64,000 nucleotides of DNA from Actinophytocola sp050699935. Lineage in GTDB: Bacteria > Actinomycetota > Actinomycetes > Mycobacteriales > Pseudonocardiaceae. A model generated the notes under the pieces. The model saw only the letters and a program-made list of their open reading frames with translations, did no database searches and was not told where the DNA came from. The translations under genes and the position numbers were made by a program. The stretch spans positions 1-64,000 of the forward strand of contig NZ_JBOHGB010000015.1 in the NCBI RefSeq assembly GCF_050699935.1. The letters are read 5' to 3'. Below are positions 47,065 through 56,580 of the stretch, piece after piece; position 1 is the first letter of the stretch; every line of letters begins with the position of its first letter.

Positions 47065-48080
47065 GCCAGCACCGCGGTGAAGCGCCAGTCCAGCACGGGA
47101 CGAGTGCTGCCATCGGGATCGCGGGCATCCACTTCGGACCGCAGATCAACGAGCCCACCGCCCGCCGACAGCGGGTGCAGTCCCGTGACGGTGAGCAAGG
47201 ATCCGAGAGTGTCGCCCTCATGGACAGGACCGGTGTGGTCGCAGCCCTCCCACCCGGCGACGGTCACCATGGCTGGCAGCGCGCGCGTAGCCTGGTGAAA
47301 GGCGAGGCCGATCGTGTGTCCGCCGTAAACCAACCGGCGGCCCCCCGCCGCCGCGGCGTCGTGATGAACGCTCGCGAGATTGCCCGTGAGGCGGGCGAGT
47401 TCGGGAGCGCTGGACACGAGATCCCGTCCGCTGATTCGCCAGGAGTCCCCGACGGCGAGGGCGTCGAAATGCCGGCCGGGCACCCGATTCCGGAACGCCT
47501 GAAGGTTCCAGGCCTCGACGCCGGCGGCGAGTTGGTCCGGCCTGGGTTGGCGTCCGATCTGGTTGAGATCGTCCGCTCGATCGATCGACGCGTCCTCGGA
47601 GGAGAGTGGAATCATCGCGCAGCGCCAGTAATCGAGCACAACTCGTTGATGTTGATCAGTCGTGGTGATGTGGAGCGCGGCTTGGCCAGTCGGCGGGCGC
47701 CCCGGCTTACGGCGGGTCTCCCGCAGTCCCTCCACAGTAGTCACAGTGGTCAGCGTGACGCCGACCTGCGGGAAGCGCCGGAAGAACAGGCCGCGGTAGA
47801 AGAGGTTCGCCCGCACGTTCTGGGTCACGTACGTGGATTGTCCGATTGAGACGTCCCACACCAGGGCGGGTGAAACCATGCCAGGCTCGCCGATCACGGC
47901 ATCCGCGAGGCCGTGATCGAGGCTGAGCCGCAACCGGTTACCGACGACACTTCTGTGCGTCGCCTGGATCCCGTCGGTAAGCGTCAATGGCGGTGCATCG
48001 TCGAACGTCTGACCCACCGTCAGCTCATCGGCATACGGTCCACGCAGAATTATTGGCACAGTCGGTTGCTCATTCATCAT
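47061..48080 (-). CDS. Mesaconyl-CoA hydratase-like double hotdog protein
   Basis: This protein of about 339 aa has two hotdog domains. The first (about residues 10-150) starts YADELTVGQTFDDAPPLTLTDGIQATHRSVVGNRLRLSLD. The second (about 200-339) starts GRHFDALAVGDSWRISGRD and ends in WRFTAVL. Length and layout match mesaconyl-CoA (beta-methylmalyl-CoA) hydratase and related bifunctional MaoC proteins. ATG 48080 is chosen from several close ATGs (48107, 48080, 48077) without a decisive ribosome site. It forms a two-gene minus-strand operon with the CitE-like lyase. Confidence 0.83.
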   Translation of the reverse strand: MMNEQPTVPIILRGPYADELTVGQTFDDAPPLTLTDGIQATHRSVVGNRLRLSLDHGLADAVIGEPGMVSPALVWDVSIGQSTYVTQNVRANLFYRGLFFRRFPQVGVTLTTVTTVEGLRETRRKPGRPPTGQAALHITTTDQHQRVVLDYWRCAMIPLSSEDASIDRADDLNQIGRQPRPDQLAAGVEAWNLQAFRNRVPGRHFDALAVGDSWRISGRDLVSSAPELARLTGNLASVHHDAAAAGGRRLVYGGHTIGLAFHQATRALPAMVTVAGWEGCDHTGPVHEGDTLGSLLTVTGLHPLSAGGGLVDLRSEVDARDPDGSTRPVLDWRFTAVLA

Positions 48081-48458
48081 GTCAAAGTTTTCCAAATATG
48101 CGACCAAAGCTCAACGTCGCTATACCGCTCCGCCGTGAGATTGTTATCACACGTCTCGCCGCCCGGGCGTCCGCCAGCGCCCCGCGGTGAGTCAGAAAGC
48201 GAACAGCGATGCTCGCGAACTTTCGTTTGAAATCGCCCGCAAATCGAAACCATGACCAGGTTCAGAGAATACCGCGTGCGCCAACCGGTTGATCGTGGAG
48301 CCTGAGTACCGCCGCTTGCCTGCGGGCTGATGTATTTCCCGGGGACGAGTTGATACCATGCAGCTCAACGACTTCGTCACCTGGATCAACGCCTACTGCG
48401 CCACCCACCACCGGGCCGACGTCATCCCCCGGTCAACAAGCGGCCCTGGCGGCTAATA
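48081..48458. other. Intergenic before IS701 remnant
   Basis: About 380 bases. It contains the promoter region of the leftward hydratase-lyase pair. A short plus-strand frame from 48358 (MQLNDFVTWINAYCATHHRA) may be a leftover transposase end. I see no copy of the CGAGCGCTCG palindrome here. Confidence 0.4.
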
Positions 48459-49630
48459 CTACAGCGGCAGGGTGTGATGTTTGGTGTGTTGTCGCTGGTA
48501 GTGGCTGTGTCGGGCGCGGGTTTGGTGGCGGCGACGCCAGTCTGACAAGTGATCGGTGTGTGTTTCGGGCCGGTTCGGGTGGGTCAGAATGGCCCAGAGT
48601 CGTCTGATTTCGTTGCAGGATAAGGGGATCAGTTGTTCGATGTTGCTGATGGTGCCCCTTTTTGGTCGTCTCGAAGGCGTTCGCGGTGTGCGGTGACGGC
48701 GAGGAACGCGGCGGCGAGCATGGACAGGGTGATGCGCCGGTACCAGGCGTCGTACTTGCGGACCTGGTAGTCGTCCAGGCCGGTCTCGTTCTTGGCGAAC
48801 TGGAATGTTTCCTCGACCGCCCAACGGGATCCGGCTACTCGAACGAGTTCAACGATCGGTACGGGCGTGCTGGTGTGGCAGATGTAGTAGGCCAACTCGC
48901 TGGGCTTGGAGATCGAGCGCCGCACCAGCAGCAGGTGCTCGTCGGCGCCGGGATCGATGAGAAGCCAGTCATAGAGGCGCTGTCCTTTGCTGACCTGGCC
49001 ACAGGACAGGCGTTGTCAGCCTCGTTTCGGTGCGGCCCCGGCGAGTTCATCGGCTCGACGGGGTCCGGTCGGGGTGGTGAACCTGGCGTCGCAGGACACG
49101 GCCATGACGTAGTCGATTTCTTGCTCGTCCAACCAGATCCGTAGGCCGGGGTTGTCGCCGTAGGCCTCGTCTGCAGTGAACCGGCCCACCACCTGTTTGC
49201 CGTGCTCGGCGATGATCCGTTCCAGCATCCGCCGCGCCAGCCTCGGTTTGGTGGCGAACTCGACCTTGCCGCCCGTCTCGGCTCCGATCCCGGCTTCGGC
49301 GCAGCGGTCCCCGGTCATCGGTCCACGACCTCGGTACATAGAGCTCTCGGTCGACCAACGCCCGCCCACGCGGCGACACGTAGGTGAGGAATACGCCGAG
49401 TTGGCAGTTCTCGACCCGCTCAGCCGTGCCGGGGTACTGCCGCCGCACACCGGCGGACTTGGTTCCCTTCTTCAGAAATCCGGTCTCGTCGGCCACCACC
49501 ACCCCGGCGGGATCGTCGAGGTTGTCCAGCACATAACCACGCAGATCATCACGAACCGCATCGGCGTCCCAGCGATAGAAGTTCAGCAGCCGTGCATCCC
49601 GCCCGGGGTCAGATCACCAGCCTGCTTGGC
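48459..49630 (-). pseudogene. IS701-family transposase remnant A
   Basis: Pieces of an IS701-type DDE transposase lie in order on the minus strand: WTIAKQAGDLTP (about 49620), YVLDNLDDPAGVVVADETGFLKKGTKSAGVRRQYPGTAERVENCQLGVF (about 49540-49400), FTADEAYGDNPGLRIWLDEQEIDYVMAVS (about 49190), RWAVEETFQFAKNETGLDDYQVRKYDAWYRRITL (about 48830) and a C-terminus ending at 48459. Frame breaks near 49590, 49320, 49030 and 48660 inactivate it. The N-terminal 80-100 residues are missing. Confidence 0.8.
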
Positions 49631-50838
49631 GATGGTCCAGGAGTTCTTCCGCCTGGTCACCGCGCTGGAGTTGGCGGGCTGGCCGGTCCAGGTCGAGCAC
49701 CATCCGCAACACGCGGCGCTGCGTTCCTACGCCGGCCCCGCCACCGTCGACATATCTCCGGTCCGGCGAGCCGGCGCGGGCGTGGACCGGCGACGAGCAT
49801 CCCGACGAGCCCAAGGTGTTCAACCTGGCCGCTCCGCTGCAAGTCACGGTACGGGCCCCGATGCTCGCCGGGCTCTCCCCGGAGTTGTTGGGTCGGGTCA
49901 CCGGTCTCGACGCCCACGAGATCCCCGGCGACCGGCCGGTCGGTCAGATCGTCGCCGAGATCGACCAGGTGCTCGGCGCGGCCCGTCGTCGGGACGTCGC
50001 CGACACCCCCACCAGCGCCGAATGCGGCATCTGCGATGACAGCTACCCCCCGAGGCGGGCCTGTTCGAACCGACCCCCAGTCCGGTTCAGGTCTGTTCGT
50101 GCTGCCCGTTCGACGGCGACCTGCTCGGGCCCGGTCCGACCTACCTGGCGTATCAGATCGACCAGGCCACGACGCAGGACCTGGCAATGCCGGCTGGATG
50201 GGCCGGCGTCCAGATGCTGCTGTGCTGCCTTGGCGGCCCTAACCTGCCCGAGTTCCTCGACACCGCGTGGCGGGCTGCCGGGACCGTCTACGAGCCGCTG
50301 GAGTACTGGTCGGACCCGGCGACGGTGTGGATCTGGTTGCCGTCCCCATCGCACCGGCCTGCCGCAATGGCCGAACTCGGCTGCGGGGCGTCGGTGGCGC
50401 ACATCACGGCCGCCCTCGACCGGGCACACCCTGACCTGCGCGCCGCGTTCCGCACCCAGCTGGACCAGGAGATCACCGAGTACCTGCGTAGTGACTACGG
50501 CGACGACTTCGAACACGACACCGAAGCGGCCCGCAGCCGTGACAGGCTACAAGTACCCGAGGCTGTCCTCGATCGGTTCTGGCCCGCCGCCATCGCCCCA
50601 CACCGTCGCGATACTGACCCAGCAGGACGACCGGCCGACCCGCCGCAGCCCGTGGCACGTCCTGGAATCGTTCGAACTCACAGACTGGATCCACGCCCTC
50701 GACCCCTACCTGGACGCCTACCACGTCGAAGCCGTCCTGCGCGACGCCATCCCCTTCATCCGCGACACCCTGGACCCGGCCGACCATGACAGTGAGCCGG
50801 CGGGCACCGCCGATTCTTCACCTGGTGACCCTGTCTAA
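49631..50838 (+). pseudogene. Decayed gene for hypothetical protein
   Basis: In-order stretches of plausible protein in three plus-strand frames suggest one former gene of about 400 aa: FFRLVTALELAGWPVQVEHHPQHAAL, then FNLAAPLQVTVRAPMLAGLSPELLGRVTGL, then GVQMLLCCLGGPNLPEFLDTAWRAAGTVYEPLEYW to AFRTQLDQEITEYL, then SPWHVLESFELTDWIHALDPYLDAYHVEAVLRDAIPFI and a stop at 50838. I do not recognise the family. Breaks lie near 49790, 50050 and 50555. The left edge directly joins the IS701 remnant. Confidence 0.5.
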
Positions 50839-51167
50839 AGAGCTCGGCCGCACTCCGCACGGGTCTCCGGCGTCGGTGCTGGTACCGGGCTCGAGAGTGA
50901 TGCGCCGGGCGGAGTGCTTGTGGCCGCGGCGCAGCCGCTCGATGCTGGCCACCACGTCGGCAGGGGTGGCAGTGGATTGATGATGCGGGACGCTGGGCCG
51001 GTCGGCCAGACCCGCCTCACCGAACTTACGGTGGCGGTTCACCCACTTCGACGCGCACTGCCTCGAGACACCCATCTCAGCGGCGACATGCGCGATCGGA
51101 CGGGTCTGGCAACGCTGCACGAGACGGCGACGGCCTCCACGGACAGCGGGGCATTACGGTGGAGCAT
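50818..51167 (-). pseudogene. IS481-family transposase, N-terminal fragment
   Basis: The N-terminal helix-turn-helix of an IS481-type transposase is clear: CQTRPIAHVAAEMGVSRQCASKWVNRHRKFGEAGLADRPSVPHH, then TPADVVASIERLRRGHKHSARRI. The first residues (MLHRNAPLSVE from ATG 51167) are in another frame, so a frameshift lies near 51130. The catalytic rve domain is absent, about 100 of 320 residues remaining. Confidence 0.75.
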
Positions 51168-51279
51168 CAGACGGGTCTTTCCGGTCAGCGGATGTGTTGG
51201 TCGCACTTCCATCCTGCCGCCGGAAGACCCGTCCCTCGTCTCAGGCCCTACCCGCCGTCACCAACGTCATGACCCGCAA

Positions 51280-52422
51280 CAGTTGAGGGTGGACAGCCAG
51301 TATTTGACGGGTTCGGGTTTGTCCGGGGGCCATTCGGCGATCAGTCACTCGTCGGGCAGGCTGCTGTCTGGGTGGTGGGGGATGTTGCGGTTGGCGAGCG
51401 GACGCGGATGGCCAGGAAGTGTCCCCGCATCGCCGCGGTGGGGTTGTTCTTGGTTTTCTTGCTGCCTTTCCGCCAGGTGACCTGTCGGCAGGTATCGCGC
51501 CCGGCGGCGAGCGCGAGTTCGCGCAACGTGTTGGGTGGGTTCGGGTAGCGCGGTTTGGGTGGACGGCCCCGGCCGGTCGGCGGGGCAGGCTGGGTTGGCA
51601 CCGCGTCACCAGGGTGGGCGGTGGCGGTGGGATCGACCTGTAGCACGTAGGGCAGGCCGCGTTCGGTCAACCCCAGCCGGAACTCCGCGGCGTCCCCGTA
51701 GCCGGAATCACTCACCACCGGCCGCTTCGGCAACCCCACCCACCAGCCGACCCGTCCGACCCGTCCGATTCGGTGCCGTCCGATTCGGTGTCGGTTGGGG
51801 TGAGCATCTCGTCGAGCATGTCCAGTGCCTGTCGCCATTTCTCCCGGTGCCGCACCTCGTCGGGGATCCCGGCCCGCGCACGCCGAGCACACACCTGCTC
51901 GGCAACCGCCGGGTCGTCGATGGTGGTGTCATCCCACGAGGGTGGGCAGAACAGCCGCCAGTTCGCCGCCAGCGAGGCGTGATCGGTGACCATCTGCACG
52001 CTCACCCCGATCTGACAGTTCCCGACCTTGCCCAGCGTGCCCGAGTACTGCCGGGCCACACACGGCGACGACGTGCCGTGTGTGGCGAACCCGCTGTCGT
52101 CCACCACGTACGCCTCCGGCGCGATCGCCTCCACCGCCCAGCGCGCCACGTTGGCCCGCACCACCCGGTAGTCCCAGGTCGAGGACGTGATGAACTGCTG
52201 CAACCCCTGATGATCCACCCCAAGCCGCTCCGCCATCGGCTGCATCGACTTCCGCGCCCCATCGGTCAACAGGCCACGCATATACAACTCGCTCTTGGCC
52301 CGCTGATCCGACCGCGCCGGCCCACCCAGCATCTGCCCAGCGAACTCCACCAACCGCGGACGCACCCGCTCAATCTCCTCAGGAGTCACACCAGAAACAC
52401 AACCACCATCCACAAAGGACAA
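51280..52422 (-). pseudogene. IS701-family transposase remnant B
   Basis: A second IS701-type transposase, clearly different in sequence from remnant A. The N-terminal 215 residues are intact from 52422 (PRLVEFAGQMLGGPARSDQRAKSELYMRGLLTDGARKSMQPMAERLG, then EAYVVDDSGFATHGTSSPCVARQYSGTLGKVGNCQIGVSV with the first catalytic Asp pair). The frame shifts near 51740 to RPVVSDSGYGDAAEFRLGLTERGLPYVLQVD and again near 51360. The C-terminal third is missing. The start codon would be TTG. Confidence 0.8.
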
Positions 52423-52459
52423 TCAAGCTGACACGCCGACATAACAAAGCACTACTAGA

Positions 52460-52640
52460 GTGACGCCGCCGAAATCGGACTGGCGGGCGACTGTGTGGTT
52501 CAACCCCTGGATGTATCAGAACGCCGAGCAGGTGTGGGCTGGTCTCGCGCATGCGATCATCAGCCAGGTCACCGACCGCCTTCGGCCCGGCGACCGCGAA
52601 CGCTTCGAGACTCATCTCCACGCGCTGCTCGAAGTCGTCG
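52460..52640 (+). pseudogene. KAP-family P-loop NTPase fragment
   Basis: Only about 60 residues remain: WRATVWFNPWMYQNAEQVWAGLAHAIISQVTDRL. The WFNPWMYQ motif, followed by the helix that binds it, is typical of KAP NTPases, membrane-associated ATPases often linked to phage or plasmid defence. Walker A, which should lie upstream, is absent because the IS701 remnant begins 20 bases to the left. The match ends near 52630, where antisense coding of another gene begins. Confidence 0.6.
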
Positions 52641-52753
52641 GTGATCACCACCCGGCGCTCCGCGAGTGCCTGGCCGGCCAGGTAGACCTTCGGACAGCCG
52701 CAGTCGCAGGTGCCGCAGAAGGTCGCCACGTGCCGCCAGCCATCAGCCATCAT
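52600..52753 (-). pseudogene. Small Cys-rich actinobacterial protein, 3'-truncated
   Basis: From ATG 52753 the minus strand encodes GWRHVATFCGTCDCGCPKVYLAGQALAERRVVITDDFEQRVEMSLE, a short conserved-looking sequence with CxxCxCxC that could bind zinc or an Fe-S cluster. After about residue 50 the sequence becomes the complement of the KAP fragment, so the natural C-terminus is lost and the frame runs on to 52379. Function unknown. Confidence 0.45.
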
Positions 52754-52854
52754 CTCCCTCTCCCAGGAGGCCGTTCCGATCAGGGTCGTCCTGACGGTCG
52801 GCTACGACCGGCGGTGGATTCCGGCGAGCACGCGGCTTCACCCGATCGAGGACC

Positions 52855-53463
52855 TCAGGACCGGCTGGACCGGCCTACCCGGAACGCCTCCAGCACCCCG
52901 ATGGCGAGCACTACGACCGCGCCGAGAATCCACACCCAGGCGGGAATCCCGCCCGAGTCGCTTGTGGTCGCCGCGTCCGACACCGCACCGGACGCCCCAT
53001 GAGCCGCCGCATGGGCCGCCGCATCGGACGCCGTGGACGATGCGGTGCTCGGCGGCGTCGTGGTAGTCGGCGGCCGCGGCACTGCCGAGGTGGTGACGGC
53101 GGAGACGATCGTGAACGTGACCGTGCCGGTGACCGCGTCGCCGTCCTCGGCGATCACCTTGTAGGTAAGCGTGTAGGGGCCGGCCGGTCCACTCGGCCGC
53201 ACTGGGGCGGTCACCACCGGCCCGGTGGCGGTGGCCTTTCCGACGGTCCACGACGCGCCGTTCCCGCCGGTGACCGTGATCGGGTTCGCGGGGAGCGTCA
53301 CGTGCCCGGTGAACGAGAGCACGATCAGCTTTGGCGCGGCGAGCGTCGCGCCCTCGGCGGGTGAGCTCCCGTTCAGCTCCGTTTGCGCGAACGCGGGTGT
53401 CGCCGTGGCCACCACCGCCGCCCCGCTGAGCAGCAACGCGGCCGCGGCTCGTCGAACGCTCAT
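52855..53463 (-). CDS. copC: CopC-domain exported protein
   Basis: This 202-aa protein has a Sec signal (residues 1-28, ending AFA), a CopC copper-resistance domain (about 29-125: SSPAEGATLAAPKLIVLSFTGHVTLPANPITV to TLTYKVIAEDGDAVTGTVTFTI), a Thr/Pro/Ala-rich linker and one C-terminal transmembrane anchor. The His that normally follows the signal as N-terminal copper ligand is replaced: the mature start reads QTELN. Copper binding may thus be weak or altered. ATG 53463 is preferred to 53511 because it starts the signal peptide. Confidence 0.82.
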   Translation of the reverse strand: MSVRRAAAALLLSGAAVVATATPAFAQTELNGSSPAEGATLAAPKLIVLSFTGHVTLPANPITVTGGNGASWTVGKATATGPVVTAPVRPSGPAGPYTLTYKVIAEDGDAVTGTVTFTIVSAVTTSAVPRPPTTTTPPSTASSTASDAAAHAAAHGASGAVSDAATTSDSGGIPAWVWILGAVVVLAIGVLEAFRVGRSSRS

Positions 53464-53676
53464 CGCGGTGTCCTCCACAGTCGCCCGCGGTTGTGTGAGG
53501 TCCGCCATCATGCCCCATGCGACCGCGTGGGATGTCGGGCAGTCGCGGTGGGAACTTTCGGTCGCCTGGGCACGACAGCCAGCGACGTGCAGTGTCAGAC
53601 CTGAAGGGGCGACCGCATGCCAGGACGACCGGCGCCACCGCGAAGGACTCGGGCGGGACGCTGATGTGGGCGCCGG

Positions 53677-54013
53677 TTAGGTCGGGGGTGGCCGACACCA
53701 GGGGACCTCCGTGGCGGGGCGGTCCAGGAGGATCTTCGCCTCTGTGGTGCCGAGGTTGACGATCACCCGGCGCTGCCCGCGGTGTAGGACCAGCCACGAG
53801 TCGCCGGCCTCGACGGTGAACTCGTCCAGGCGCGGGTCGGCCAGCTCCGGGTGGGCGCGGCGCAGGCCGATCAGCGCGCGGTAGGTGTCGTACACCGCGC
53901 GGTGCGCCGGGTCGGACAGCTCGGACCAGCGCAGCGTCGAGCGGCGCACGGTCGCCTCGTCCATCGGGTCCGGAACCTCGGCTGCGCCCCAGCCGTGATC
54001 GGCGTAGACCAGC
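53677..54013 (-). pseudogene. TreZ (maltooligosyltrehalose trehalohydrolase) C-terminal fragment
   Basis: This piece of about 110 residues, LVYADHGWGAAEVPDPMDEATVRRSTLRWSEL then YDTYRALIGLRRAHPELADPRLDEFTV, matches the end of GH13 trehalohydrolase TreZ, which releases trehalose from maltooligosyltrehalose. The catalytic barrel (over 450 residues) is missing. Its left side (54014 on) joins an unrelated secreted-protein remnant, and its right side has a normal stop at 53677. Confidence 0.68.
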
Positions 54014-54309
54014 TATGAAGATCAAGATCGCGTTGTCACTCGCAGTGTCCAGGGAATCACCCCATGGCCGGTCGCTCCATTCCTGACGTAGGTAATTCCA
54101 GCCCTCGGCCTTCACACACTTGTCGTTCGCCGGAATGCGCCAGTGGCAACCCAGTTATGATCCGGGGCGACGCGTTCGTAATGCGTCACAGTGTTCGTCC
54201 GCCCGATATACAGGCACACCTTTAACCCCGTGTGTGCCCGCGAGGTCACCACCTGGGCGCCAGCACCGCATCGACCCGTGGCTACGCGAGCACTTGGCCG
54301 ACGCACCAC
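54014..54309 (-). pseudogene. Secreted protein remnant
   Basis: Two frames join to read like the mature part of a small secreted actinomycete protein: HTGLKVCLYIGRTNTVTHYERV and DHNWVATGAFRR (about 54260-54130), then NDKCVKAEGWNYLRQEW and a hydrophobic end near 54020. A frameshift lies near 54125. The signal-peptide end is not found upstream. Family unknown. Confidence 0.4.
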
Positions 54310-55174
54310 CGCATCACACTCCCATACTCGCGCCGTTCGCTCGCTGGTATCTGCTACCGAAAGCGCGGCGTTCGGCGCGTCGGCGAGGAGTCGGTGAGTC
54401 CGCCATCACCACGATCCCTTCCAGCGTTCTCGCTGCCTCCCGGCTACTGACGTGGCTCGACACACTCCACATCAGTCTGACCAACCTCACTCAGTCGCAT
54501 GTGGATGAATGGCTCGATACCGGCCGGGGCCACTACCGTACCTGTACCCGTTCATCGCCTGGGCCGCCAAGCACCAGCTGATCGACGATGACATCCGCGT
54601 GCCGGTTCCCCAGTATCCGCCGAAGCTGCGGCATCTCAGCACCGAGGAGCGAACCGCACAGCTGCGCAAATGCCTGGACGACAACGAGATGCCGCTGCAT
54701 CTGCGTGTCGGTGCAACACTCACCATCCTCTTCGGCTTCCCGATCACCGCAACAGTTCGCCTGCGCCGCAGCGACATACTTACCGATCGTGACGCAACGT
54801 TCCTGCGCGTTGGTAGCCATCAACTCGCGCTTCCGTCCAGGCTCGCCACGCTCGTTCACGAACTGGCCAAACAACCGCCGCCGGCAGGCAGTGGCCTCGG
54901 ACTGGCAGTGCAATCGTCCACGCTGCTGTTTCCTGGACGGTCCCCGCAGCGGCCGCTCGCGCCGACCGACCTCTACCGACAGCTCGCGGCCCGCGACATC
55001 AGCGTCCTGCCCGCCCGCAACAGCGCCCGGCTCGCGCTCGCCGCCGAAATGCCCGCCCCGATGCTCGCCGGCCTCACCGGCATCGAGATCGTGACCGCCG
55101 TCGCATGGAACGCACGAGTCGGCCATGACTGGACGGCGTTCGTCGCAGCACGGGCCTCCTCAATAACGATCTGA
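54235..55174 (+). pseudogene. Integrase/recombinase-like gene, frameshifted
   Basis: The first part (RIDPWLREHLADAPPHHTPILAPFARWYLLPKAR then LAASRLLTWLDTLHISLTNLTQSHVDEWL, to about 54530) resembles the N-terminal SAM-like arm of tyrosine recombinases. The second part (LYPFIAWAAKHQLI, TEERTAQLRKCLDD, LRVGATLTILFGFPITATVRLRRSDI) resembles the start of the catalytic domain. A frameshift near 54535 separates them. The Arg-His-x-x-Arg catalytic set is not evident in the C-terminus, so even the restored protein may be a divergent relative. The call is by pattern only. Confidence 0.5.
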
Positions 55175-55505
55175 CGCGCACAAAGGTGAAAGGTGATTGT
55201 GTCCGCGGGTCTGGACCGCGCTGCTAGCGGATTCTGACCCGCACAAGTTGATCATTGCTGTGATCAACGTCCGTCCGATCCGTCGATGTCCCCTCGGTGA
55301 CCAGTGCCTCCGCGAGCGACGAGGCAGTGGAGGAAGTAGCTCCCCTCGGTCCGGGCCCGGAGTTGCTCGAGGTCTCCGCGCCGGACCAGAGCCTCGCTGC
55401 CGTGGGCGGCGCTATGCCCAGGATGAACAACGCGATCATCAGTAGCAGCATGAATTCGTCGTCGAGTCATCCGGACAGCCCTTCTACGTTCTCTGGAGTA
55501 TGTGG
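55175..55505. other. No gene recognised
   Basis: About 330 bases. A minus-strand frame (55224-55451) begins with a hydrophobic run like a signal peptide and continues as Ser/Thr/Gly-rich residues, but no family or ribosome site supports it. Confidence 0.35.
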
Positions 55506-55949
55506 TCACATGAACCATGACACCGTGCAATACGGATCCGGTATCGGCCACGATCGGTCGAACTGGAATGTCAGATCTACCTCCGCGCGCGACGAGCGAT
55601 AGTAGTCCCCGCCGAAGGTGTGCCACTGGTTATCCTGGATTGCCGCGTCCGTCTGAATGCCCGGTCCCGCATGATCTCCCCACCAGATGTTTGCCTCGTT
55701 TCCACCGCTCTCAGTGCCTTTATTAATTCGATATTCGATTCGTCCGACATACCGTACATATTCTCCGTTGTAGACGTACCAGAAGCGGAGTTCTCCATGG
55801 AATCCGGCGGTCGCGCAATGCCGATACGCTGGTCCAGAGGTGACAGAGAACTGGCTCGACGACGCACTCGCGCCACCAGGGAACACCAGCAACGCCACGA
55901 CCAGCGATGCGACGACGGCCAACAGAGAGACGAACTTCCTAGTGCACAT
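55506..55949 (-). CDS. Small secreted protein
   Basis: This 147-aa protein has a clear Sec signal (RKFVSLLAVVASLVVALLVFPGGASA, residues 4-29) and an aromatic-rich mature domain with many Tyr, Trp and Gly residues (FWYVYNGEYVRYVGRIEYRIN, then NQWHTFGGDYYRSSRAEVDLTFQFD). Two Cys residues may form a disulfide. No family is recognised. ATG 55949 is the start that gives a normal signal; AGAGCT lies 6-7 bases upstream. Confidence 0.6.
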   Translation of the reverse strand: MCTRKFVSLLAVVASLVVALLVFPGGASASSSQFSVTSGPAYRHCATAGFHGELRFWYVYNGEYVRYVGRIEYRINKGTESGGNEANIWWGDHAGPGIQTDAAIQDNQWHTFGGDYYRSSRAEVDLTFQFDRSWPIPDPYCTVSWFM

Positions 55950-56214
55950 AAGCTCTCCAGATAGAACTTGGAACAAAGGTGATTGGGTCGGCGCGTGGTC
56001 AGTCAACTGTCGCGGTAGACATGTCGACGCTATATTCCTCTGACACGCCGATCCTCGGCGGACACTCGCAAAGGCTCACAAGCCTTCTATTCCACGCCTC
56101 GCACCGCAGGCGTGCCAGTTGTTGCCGGTCGCGGGCTGCCTCCACGCGGTGCCTGCAGTGCGGTGCACGTTGTCGCCCGCGATGTCCTGGTACCTCGGTG
56201 GGGTGGTGCCACTA

Positions 56215-56479
56215 TCCACGGCTGTTCTGCAACCGAATGTTGAGGCAATCACTTACGGAGAGGTCCGCATAGAGGAATCTCGGCTGAACCGGACTATAGT
56301 CGTCACCCTCAGTGTGGCGGTAGTTGCGCAGGAGTTGCATGGCGTCGTAGATCTTGCCGTCGCCAGTACGTCGCGGTGGGCGCCGGTTGACGCGGACGCA
56401 GTGATGGCGGCCGTCGTGCCGACAAGCGCTGCTATGGCAGCGAGCACCACGGCGAGCACTGCGCGTCTCGTCGAATCAT
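56215..56479 (-). pseudogene. Secreted peptide gene remnant, frameshifted
   Basis: ATG 56479 has a strong AAGGGGGA site, but the protein shifts frame within seven codons into a signal-like run (VLAVVLAAIAALVGTTAAITASA). It shifts again near 56365 into residues GKIYDAMQLLRNYRHTEGDDYSPVQPRFLYADLS. Together they suggest a decayed exported protein of about 90 aa or more. Family unknown. Confidence 0.35.
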
Positions 56480-56580
56480 CAGCTTGTTCCCCCTTTGGCT
56501 CCGATATGTCGTGTCCTCGCGATTACTGACCGGTGTGACGTTAGGCACCGAGAACCTTCCGATTCAACGGGTTTGCGACC

